A stretch of 64,000 nucleotides of DNA, taken from positions 1 through 64,000 of the forward strand of contig NZ_KQ031391.1 in the NCBI RefSeq assembly GCF_000966285.1, read 5' to 3'. Shown in pieces: positions 1 through 9,700 of this stretch. Every line of letters starts with the position of its first letter. Position 1 is the stretch's first letter. Source of the stretch: Pseudofrankia sp. DC12. GTDB lineage: Bacteria; Actinomycetota; Actinomycetes; Frankiales; Frankiaceae. The notes beneath the pieces were generated by a model. It ran no database searches. It had not been told where the DNA came from and saw only the letters and a list, made by a program, of their open reading frames with translations. The translations under genes were made by a program, and so were the position numbers.

Positions 1-46
1 CACTATTGATACTCACCCAGGGTGACGGTCGGTTGCAGGGAAAGGC

Positions 47-265
47 TCAGTGACCTCCGATGTCGCCAGCGGAGTCGCGCTCGCCTTCAAGCTCGATCGA
101 GAATCCTGGGGCAAGTTGTTCGACGAGGTGACGCCTATGCGCGCCAAGAAACTGGGTTGCCGATGTTCCTTCAATGCGGAGTTCGATCTCTATATACTCA
201 GGTTGTTCCACGCCCTTGCCGCAGAAGCAACAGCGTAGACGCTCGTTCAAGAGCACTAGGACCAC
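47..265 (-). CDS. small Cys-pair protein, candidate orphan immunity protein
   Basis: This encodes about 72 residues read towards the left edge, in the same direction as the RHS toxin and its immunity gene. A CFCGK cysteine pair near the N-terminus is followed by a beta-strand-like stretch (EYIEIELRIEG) and a His-rich turn (LGAHRRHL), so it looks like a small single-zinc-knuckle fold. I know such small proteins with a CxxCG start as uncharacterised ORFs, some of them near toxin loci. Its place after the coupled immunity gene suggests a second (orphan) immunity gene, but that is inference. The start is uncertain: GTG 265, GTG 256 and TTG 250 are all possible and none has a strong ribosome binding site. 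Confidence 0.5.
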   Translation of the reverse strand: MVLVLLNERLRCCFCGKGVEQPEYIEIELRIEGTSATQFLGAHRRHLVEQLAPGFSIELEGERDSAGDIGGH

Positions 266-448
266 CGGCCGTCCGCTACTCGCGCCTGAACCTGGCGGTT
301 TGGCATGTTCTTCATAACCGTCGTCGGCTGTCCGCTCGGGTTCGAAGGATCTCTGATTACGATGTCACTCGCCCCGCCGCCATTGTCGAGCACTTTCACC
401 GAAATCTCGGCGTCAGAACGTTCGGCGAGCCGACCTTCGGAGTCGCAG
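257..448 (-). other. open frame between the two small genes, possible displaced toxin tail
   Basis: A reading frame of about 64 codons is open here, one frame off the immunity gene, and ends in TAG at 257-259, exactly at the start region of the next small gene. It reads as an ordinary soluble segment (for example SDAEISVKVLDNGGG) with moderate third-position GC and has no convincing start codon. It may be the remnant of a displaced toxin C-terminus, as found in orphan toxin modules downstream of rhs genes. It may also be chance. I do not recognise it. Confidence 0.25.
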
Positions 449-461
449 GTAAGCGTCGGAC

Positions 462-743
462 TCAGAGCACGTCCCCTCTTGACAGGAGTTCAATTAGTTG
501 GTCTAGACGGAAGATCACAGCGGAGCGCTGTTCGCCAAGGAGCCGCGTGAAGCGAATCCCCTCGACATCAGCCTCCGCGAGACGAACGAAATTGGCTACG
601 CCCGTCCCGTCGTTTTCAAGTATCGAACTGATCGTTTGCAATACTGACTGGATCTCGTCAAGATCTAGCTTGCCTTCCATGAACAATGCCATGGAATCAT
701 GCAGATTGACCAGAAGACGCCGGTTGTACTCGCTAAAGCTCAT
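462..743 (-). CDS. candidate immunity protein to the RHS toxin
   Basis: This 93-residue acidic protein is predicted to be mostly helical and has no signal peptide or membrane segment, so it should stay in the cytoplasm. Its ATG overlaps the stop codon of the RHS gene (ATGA at 740-743), giving translational coupling. In polymorphic toxin loci the gene immediately after the toxin encodes the cognate immunity protein, which binds and blocks the C-terminal toxin domain. That role is inferred from position, size and coupling; I do not recognise the family. It is AT-richer than its neighbours, as is common for exchangeable toxin-immunity cassettes. Confidence 0.65.
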   Translation of the reverse strand: MSFSEYNRRLLVNLHDSMALFMEGKLDLDEIQSVLQTISSILENDGTGVANFVRLAEADVEGIRFTRLLGEQRSAVIFRLDQLIELLSRGDVL

Positions 744-3700
744 CGTGTGATCACCGTAATGACGATGTTGTTTTCCGTGATGACCTCGACTGTACCACTT
801 TTGTACGAGAGTCGGGCCTCTCCGTTCGGCCCCTTGACTGGCGCGCCGCGCGTACTCGTTAGAACATCATCTACGAAGTTCGGCGAGATGCTCCGCCCGG
901 CACCGGGCGCTCCCGCGGGGGCGCCGAGACCAGACGGTTGTAGCCGGTCTACAGCGTGCTGCGTGTAGAGGCGGTCACCGATCTGCGCGTATTCCCGGCC
1001 TTCCTGCGTCACCTTTGGATAGTTCTGCCAGGAGGTCCACAACAAGCGCCCGCCGCCGCTTGCGGCTTCCTCGGCCTTTGTACCCCCGGCGACGACCCTC
1101 GCGATGGCTCCGACCGCTTCGGCGCCGTCGACTTCCGGCGCCGCCAGCCCAATCAACGTCCAGGCGACCGCTTCTCCGATCGCGCATTTGACGCGGCTGT
1201 TCTGGCAGGCGTCTCGCTGGGCGTAGTAGGTGTTGAAGTGTTTCGGGTCGCGGTCGTTGCATTTGGGATTGCATTTGAGTGATCCCCAGGCCTGGTCGAA
1301 CACGCCTGGTGCGAAGATCTTCTCCTGCAGGCACTGGTACGAGGTGCCGTTCCTCGCGTCGTTCCCGATATACGCGTTGCCGCAGACGAAACGCTTGCCG
1401 GCGCTGGGTGTGTTGGATGCCGTCGGGGTCGTTGGTTTCGGGGCCTGTGCGGCGGGTGGTTTCACCCCGGCGAGCGCGGCGCTGACGCCGGCCCAGAAGT
1501 TCTTCTCTCCGCCGACCTCTTTGATCCGGTCCTGCACGGCCTTCGGCAGGGTCGAGGTCGGTGCCGGCGCCGGAGCAGGGCGCACGGGAGTCGTAGTGGG
1601 GATGGGTACGCCGGCTTTCTGGTAGGCGAGGGCGGCGCTGACGCCGGCCCAGAAGTTCGCCTCACCGCCCACCTCTTTGATCCGGGCCTGGGCGGCCTTG
1701 CTCAGCTGCGACGCGGGAGCCGGGGCCTTCGGTGCCGGCGGCTTCACCCCGGCTTTCTGGAACGCCAATGCCGCGGTGACGCCGGCCCAGAAGTTGTCCG
1801 CGCCCATCTGGGCGATCTGGCGTTGCGCCTCCGCGCTCAGCCCGGTGCCAGGCGTCCCGTCGAGCTTGAAACCGGTGGGGTCGTTGTAGGCCAGCGGGTT
1901 GGCGCCGGCGTAGGTGTACCGGTTCGACGCGGCGGTGCCGGTGATGGGCAGGTTTGCCGTGTCGCGGCTGGCGAACGTGCCGGTGGCGGGGGTGTACCAG
2001 CGGGCTTGGGCGTCGACGCGCTTGGTGGCGGGGTCGGTCCAACTGCCCTGGAACCCGACGTGCACCGCCGTGCTGCCCGTGGTGACCGGATCACCGAACG
2101 GGTCGTAGGAAGGCGAGTCCGTCAGCGCGCCGGCGGTGGTGAACGCGGCGACCAGGTCGCCGTGGGTGTCGGTGACGGTCGCCCAGTTCCCGGCCGAGGA
2201 ACCGACCGCGACCACGTCGCCGTCCGGGTCGCGGGAGAACGACGACGAGTAGTCGGTCGCGGGTTCCTTCTCCAGGCCGGCGTAGGTGAACGTGCCGCTG
2301 TTACGGGTCGCGAGGCGGTCGAGGCCGTCGTAGGTGTAGTTCTGCAGCGTGCCGCCCTCGTTGTCCGCGAGGAGCCGGCCGAAGGCGTCGAACACCGTGG
2401 TGGTGACGGTCGAGCCCTGGGTCTTGGTGTCCAGCGTGCCGCGCGCCGTGTAGGTGTAGGTCGCCGCGCCGTCCGACGTGAGCCGGTTGCGGGCGTCATA
2501 GGTGGAGGTGACGCCGTTCTTGGAGGTCCGGTTGCCGGCGGCGTCCCAGCCGTAGGTCGTCGTCGCCGACGCCTGGTTGGTCCAGGACGTCAGTTGGTTG
2601 GCCCAGTCGTAGGCGTAGGTCTGCGTGCCGGCGCCGGCGACGCCGGTGCCGCTGATGGTGGTGGACAGCCGGTTGTCGTTGTTGTCGTAGGTGTAGGTCT
2701 GGCTGCGCAGGACGGTGGAGCCGGGTCCGGTGAGGGTGTCGGAGGTGGTCCGGCCCAGGTTGTCGTAGCCGAAGGTACGGGTGGCGCCGGCGTAGGTGAC
2801 CGACGTGATCTCATCCGCGTCGTCGTAACCCAGCGTCCTGGTCCCGCCGGTGACGGTGCCGGTCACGGTGGCCAGGTCGCTGCGGGCGTTGTAGGTGAAG
2901 CTCGTCGTCCCGGCCGGGTCGGTGCGCCCGGACATCCGCCCGGTCGAGTCGTAGGTGAAACTGCTGGTCCCGTCCGGGCCGGACGCGCCGGTGACCAGGC
3001 CACGGTCGTTGTAGGTGAACGCCTGCGTCCCACCCGGCGCGTCGGCGCCGGTGAGCTGGCCGACGAGGTCGTAGGACAGCGTCCGTGACGCCGACGCGGT
3101 CCCCACCCCGGAGCCGGTCTCGCCGGTGAGACGGCCGAGGGCGTCGTAGGTGGAGGTGCGCGTGACCCCGCCGGGGGCGACGACGGTGACGGGCTCGGCG
3201 GCGGCGTCGTAGCTGGTCGTCCAGGTCCGGTCGGCCAGATTCGGATACGCGGTGGTCGAGGGTTCGATGACCTTCTCGACCAGGCCCAGCGAGTTGTACG
3301 TCGTGACCGTCGGGTTACCCCGGCCGTCGGTGACCCGGGTGACGTTGCCACCCAGGTCGTAGCCGACCGACGTGGAGATGTTGCTGCTGGAGGAAACCGG
3401 GACGGTGATGGTGCGCCGCTGGTTGCGCGCGTCGAACGTGGCCGTGGTCGTGTGGCCGTTCGCGTCCGTCTGCGAAACGATGTTGCCCGCGTCGTCGTAG
3501 CCGGTCGAGGTGCTGCGCAGCAGGGTGTTGCTGGGTGAGTACTCGCCGGCGGTGACCGCCCGGCCGGCGCGGTCGTAGGTGGTGGTCGTCTTGCGGCCGA
3601 GCGGGTCGGTCGTCGAGGCGCGCCGGCCGGCGACGTCATACGTGTACGTGGTGGTTTTGCCGAGCTCGTCGTGGGTCGCCGTGACGTCGCCGGCGCCGTT

Positions 3701-6700
3701 GTAGTCCGACGTGCTCGACGCGCCGGCGGCGAAGTTGTCGGGCAGCGTCACCCCGGTGAGGTCGCCGGCGTCGTTGTAGGACGTGTAGGTGTTGAAGACC
3801 TGGGTGAGCCACTGCTCGGTACGCGTCGTAGCCCAGACACGGTCGAGGTCGTCATAGGCGTGGAACGTCCAGGCGCCGTCCTGGTTGACCTCGGTAGTGA
3901 GGTTCCCGGCGTCGTCGTACGCCATCCGCCGTACCCCGCCGGTCGTGTGGCCGGGGACCGTCGGGTCGGTGACGGCGACGGGCCGGTCGAGCTTGTCGTA
4001 GACGGTGGTGGTGGTCTGGCCGCGGGTGTCGACGTGGGTGAGCGGCCGGGCGGCGTCGTCGTAGGTCCACTGCTCGGTCGGGGTGATCGCGGCGCCGCCG
4101 GCGGGTGGGGTGTAGGACGGGTAGGTCTTCTGGGTGACCCTGCCGAGATGGTCGTAGGTCGTGGTCGTCACCTGGTTACGGGCGTCGCGGACCTGCGTCA
4201 CCTCGCCGAACGTGTTGTATCCGACCTCTTCGGATGGCCGGTCGGTGGTGGCCGTACCGCCGTTCTCCTCGACCTGGACCGGCGGGAGAATCCGCTGGAC
4301 GGGGTTACCGGCCGCGTCGTTGACCAGGTTCGTGACGTAGGCGGAGTTCAGCGTGCCACCGGAGACATAGCCGCGAGGGTCGACAGTGCTGGTCACGTGA
4401 CTGCGCTGGTCGTAGCTGACCGCGCTCGTGTAGCGCGCCACCCCGTCACCGAACACGGTGGTCGACGACGGCCGGGACGCGTCGTCGTAGGTGTACTCGG
4501 TGCGTTCGGTCGCACTCGTGCCCGCGGCGGAGGACTGGCGGGCGATGACGTTGTCGCCCGCGTCATAGCTGAGGTCGGTCCGCCGCGCCACCCCCTGCGG
4601 GTCGACGATCGTCGCGGTTGTCCGCCCGGCCGCGTCGTACTCGGTCGCACTCGTGCGCAGCCCACCGCCGGTGGTGGTAGTGATCTCCTCGCCGGCGCCG
4701 TCGTAGGCGTGCTCGGCCAGAACGATGTCGTAGGCGCCGGAGGCGTTCAGGACCCCGTAGGCCGGCGCCGGCGGCCGGAAGCCCTGGAGGACCTCCCGGA
4801 ACGGCAGACCGTCGAGCCAGTACAGGTGCTGGACGGTGCGGCCCTCGGCGTCGGTGACCGTCGCGACCCGGCCGGCCGGGTCGTAGGCCCGAGACTCGAG
4901 AACGACGTCGCGGGGGGTGGTGCCGGCGACGGGGTCGTCGACGAAGTCCTGCAGGGTGGTCGTCGCGAGCTGGTTGTGGGCGGTGTAGGTGTAGGAGGTG
5001 ATCGTGCCAATCGGGTCGGTCTTCGTCGCGATGTTGCCGTTCGGGTCATACGTCGTCGCATAGGTCGACCAGGGGAAGCTGCCCGCGCCGGCGGTCTGGT
5101 AGGTCTGCCGGTCGTCGTTGTCGTAGCTGTAGGTGGTCGTGCGGGCGGTATCGCCGCCGGTGGCGTCGGAGATGGTCACCTGGGTCAGGCGGCCGTTGGC
5201 GTCGTAGGTGTTCGTCGTGACCGGGGTGTGCACCACAGAGGTGATCAGGTTGGTCACACCGGGTTCGGTGACCTGCGCGACCTGCCCGAGCTTCGTGTAG
5301 GCGTACGACGTCGTCAGCCCAGAGGGGAAGGTGTCGGAGGTCTCCTTTGATGTGAGGCGGCGGCCCAGTTCGTCGTAGGTGTAGTCATGCACCAGCCCGG
5401 CGGTGTTCTGGTCGCGGCGCAGGTCACCCTTGGCGTCGTAGCCGATCGTATCCGTCTTGCCGCGCTGGTCGGTGTGCGAGATTTGCAGGCCGCGTGGGAT
5501 CGTCCCGCCCCCGGTCGCCGCCGCCTCAGTGCCGTTCGAGAAGGCCCAGCTCTCGGTGCGCCCAGAGGGGTAGCCCGGTGTCGCCGGGTCCGTGCGCGCG
5601 ACCAGCTGACCGAAGCTGTTGTAGCTGAAGAAGGTCGCGTAAGTGTTGTCCGACGCCGACGCAGACCGGCCGTCGCGATAGATGGTGATCATGTCATTGC
5701 GCGGATCACCCGGCGCGGCGAGATAGTAACTGTAGTACTCGGTGTTCACGAACAGCGTGCCGCCGTAGTAGGCGCGGGCCTGGGAGCGGGACAGGACGTT
5801 GCCGCGGGTGTCGGTCTCGGTCTGGACGATGTTGCCGTTCTCGTCGATGACCTGGCGCAGGAAGCCGCGGTCGTTGTAGACGAACTGCCGGTTGCCGATG
5901 CTGTCGCGCTGGGAGATCAGCTGGCCGTCGTGGTACTCGTAGTCGACGGCGTTGCTCCGCGGGTCGGTGACCCGCACGACCGTGTTCGGGCTGGTCGCGG
6001 TCACGGCGTAGGTGGTGCGGTTACTCATACCGTCTTCGCGCCAGGCCACGGTGCCGTCGGTGTTGTAGCCGATGATCGCGTCGACGTTGCCCGCGGGCAA
6101 CGTAATCTTGCCTAGCTTGCCGTTGTAGGCGTAGTCGTAGGCCGTCGGATTGGTCGTGTGCGGGGCGGTGACCGAAGTCAGGCTGTCGCCGGAATAGGCG
6201 TAGCTCCAGGTCAGCGGGCTGGAATACGCGGCGACGTTCTGCGTGGCGACGGATGTGACGTGGCTGCCGGTCCAGGTCAGTGACAGTGACCGCAGCGTGG
6301 TCAGGTTCGCCACCGTCGTCAGCTGGGCACTGCTGTTGTAGGTCAGGTCCAGCTGCCGGCCGGCCACGTCGGTGACCCGCGTGAGCCGTCCGTCGGAACG
6401 GAAGGTGTACGCGGTCCCGGACTTCTCGGTCAGCGTGGTAGCGGCGATCGCGGTGAAGTCGTCGAGCCGCCCGGACCCGGTCGCCTCCGCGAACGGGCCG
6501 GCGCGGCTGCCGTAGAACAGCGCCGGGTCGTTCACCGAGAGGATCTGGGTGCCGTTGCGCTGCAGGTAGATGTTGGGCCCGTTCGTGATCACCGTCATGG
6601 TGTCCGACGCGGTGCAGCACAGACCGGCGCTGGAGGTCGCGACGACGGTCTCGGTACCGGCGACGCGTTTGATCAGCTGCCAGGTCCCCGCCGACGGCTG

Positions 6701-9700
6701 GGCCACGACCCGCCAGTAGTCGTTCCCGCCCGCATACCGGAACGCCAGGCCCAGGCCCGCCTGCACGACCGGCATTTTGAACGAGAACGTGCCGTCCGCG
6801 GCAGCCGACACCGTCGCCGCGTTCCGGTTCCCGGACGCGGTGGCAAGGTACGCCGCGTTCCCGGAAATGCCCCAGGTGCCGTTGCCCAGCCCCGGAAGCG
6901 GCTGCGTCTGCCACTGCTCACCGGTGTCGGTGGCCCCCAGCGACGTCGAGGAGTCGGCGCGGGTGAAGGAGTCGCGGTGCGCGTCGTCGAGGATCGTGAT
7001 CGAGCCGATCCGGCCCGCGCCGGTCTGGTAGGAGTACAGCCCGGCCTTCGTCGCCGTCGACAACGTCGCATCCGTCACCGTGCCGACCACCTGGTCGTTG
7101 CGGTAGACCGTCAGCGTCGACCCGGACATCCGGACCGCGTAGCTGTCACTCGCCGCGCAACACGCCCCGGCGAACGTCGCGACGTTCGTCCACGCCGAGT
7201 TGACCCGCTTGGTCAGCACCAGCGAGTTCGTCGACGGCATGACCTGCAGGACCCACAGGTTCGAGGCGTCCTGGACCCGGAACGCGATACCCGTCGAGTC
7301 CTGCGCGACCGGCGCGGTGAACCGCACCGTCCCGTCCGACGGCGCCGGGATGACCGCGAAGGAATTCGTTCCCGAGACCGCGTAGGCAGCGTTGCCGTTG
7401 ATCCCCCAGGTGCCGGACAGGACCTGCCAGGACTCCCCGGTGTCCGCGGCGCCCAGCGAGCTGGTCGAGTTCGGCGCGGTGAACGACGCCACCGACGGGC
7501 TCGGCGCCTGCACCAGCGAGTAGTAACCATCCTGCGGGGTGAACGTGCCCGACCAGTTCCGGCCAAACCTGCTCTCCCGCCCGTCCGGATACCGCGCGAC
7601 CAGGTTGCCCTCACCGGAGTCGTCGACCCGGACGTTCTGATCCCACTGCGACGACCAGCCCGTCCCGAACAGACCAACCGCCGAGTTGGCACTGTTGTAG
7701 GTCCGGGACAATGCCAGGCTCGGCCCCGTGCCGGCGACCGACACATCGGTCGTCGAGGACGCATAGCTCCTGATCAGCGGCGACACCGAGTCCACCGACG
7801 GCACATAGGGGTCACCACCGAAATGCGCGCTCGTCGTCGGCGCCGGGACCTGGGCGTAGATCGTCATCGGCGCCGTCCACGCGCTGTACGTCCCACCCGA
7901 CGCGACCCGGCCCCGCCAGTAGTACGGGTATCCCCAGGCCAGCGCGTTCACCGGCACCTGCCACGACGAACTCGAGATCAGACCACCCGACGACGCACAG
8001 AAACCGCTGTTCGCATCCGTACCGGAGCAGATCTCGAACTCATACGACAGGCCCGAACCGCTACCCGTCAGCGACAGCACCGGGCGCAGCGTCCCGACCC
8101 GCTCAGCGTCCAGCGGCGCCGACCCCGTCACCGCGACCCCACCCGCGGGCGGGGCGACCAGCGCGACCGGCAGCATCGCGATCCCGTGCGTCGAGAAGAA
8201 CGCCCCACCCGTGCCGGTGTCCTGCATGTCGAACTTGACGATGTAGCTACCCGCCGGCGGCGGGCTCACCGTCGCCTGCACATCCACCGTCTGGCCTCGG
8301 GCCACCGCGACCGGCAGGTTCGTCTGATAGCCCTGCGCGACGATCTGCGTGGTCCCCGTCGCGTCGTACACGTGGTAGGACAGCTTGTAGTTCCCGTTCG
8401 CCGGCCACGTCGACTGGCCCAGGTTCGTCACCCGAACCTTGATCTTCCCCGGCTGGGTCGCGGTCAACGCCTGGTCCCAGACCGGTGACCCCGTCGGCCA
8501 CGTGTACGACGCGCCATACGGCGACCAGGTGATCGACAGCTTCGGCCGGTAATCGGTACCCGACCCCGCCGCGCCGCAGGCGCAGTCCTGGGAGGCGAAC
8601 TCCTTGTACTGCGCGACGTCGATCGCCGACGCTCGGATCGACAGGCCGTTGTTCGTCGTCGACCCGTCGTTCCACCCCTGCACCAGCGCCGTCAGCCGCG
8701 AGTCGCTGAACGACTCCCAACCCGCGTCACAACCCGAGGTACCGGTCTGGTGAGAGAACGTCGACTGCGCGACCTCACCACCGATCGTCGCGCCCGGCCA
8801 GACCATCGTCGTGCCGTTCCACGCCGCCGTCACCCCGTACAGCGACACCGGATGCGCCGTACACGCGTCATGCGACGCCGTGTTGTACAGCGACACCTGG
8901 GCCGAGAGGATGTTCGCGTTCGCCAGCGCGCTGTTGTTCGGGAAATGCACGTAGGCCCGGTTCTCATCACCGGACACCGCCAGGCCAGCCCGCAGCGCGC
9001 CGTCGGTCGCGTGCGACGTGCTCGGCGTCGCCGCCGACACATACGTGTCATCCGTCGTCGCCGCGATCTGGGTCACCGTCGGGTCCACCCGTACGGGGAA
9101 CGCCCGTCCCGGCGCGGCGAGCCACGCCGGGTCGAGCTCTACGTGCAGCACCTGCGTGCCGGCGTCGGCGATCAGGCTGTAAGAGACCCCTTCGGACTTC
9201 ACTCCCGAGGCGTCTTCCATCCAACCGCGGGGGATCAGGGCGACGGTCTTGCCGCTCTGGTCGACGAGGAGCACCTGGCCGGTCTTGTCCAGGCTCGCCG
9301 TGAGCCCTTCCAGGGTGAGCGGGAACGCCCAGCTCGTCGGCGCCGACGCCGACCGCAGGATCAGGGACTCCTTCAGGCCGGTGGCCGCCGCGGACAGCTC
9401 CACGTCCGCGCCAGCCCGCGCCCCGGTGAACGTAACGGCGTTGTCGTCCACCATTCCCGGTACTGTTGTCGCGCCATCCAGCGCGAAGGCGACCGACTGG
9501 CCCTGGCCGACCTCGACCTGCGCGAGCTGCGGGTCATCCGCCCTTGCCGCGATGTCCACCGGCGCCGGCGCGGCCGCCGTCTCGTGCCGGCCGTCGGCCG
9601 CGTCGACCAGCTGGGTGTCCACATCGACCCACTGGCCGGAATCGTCGCGCAGCCGGGTCGGCGCCGCGGTCAGCTCCGTCGTGTACGTGCCATCAGGGTT

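Noticed and set aside
1823-5350. Long plus-strand frames of 421 and 559 codons
   Set aside because: They are antisense to the RHS gene and show the Val/Arg/Gly-rich repeats expected from reading YD-repeat codons backwards.
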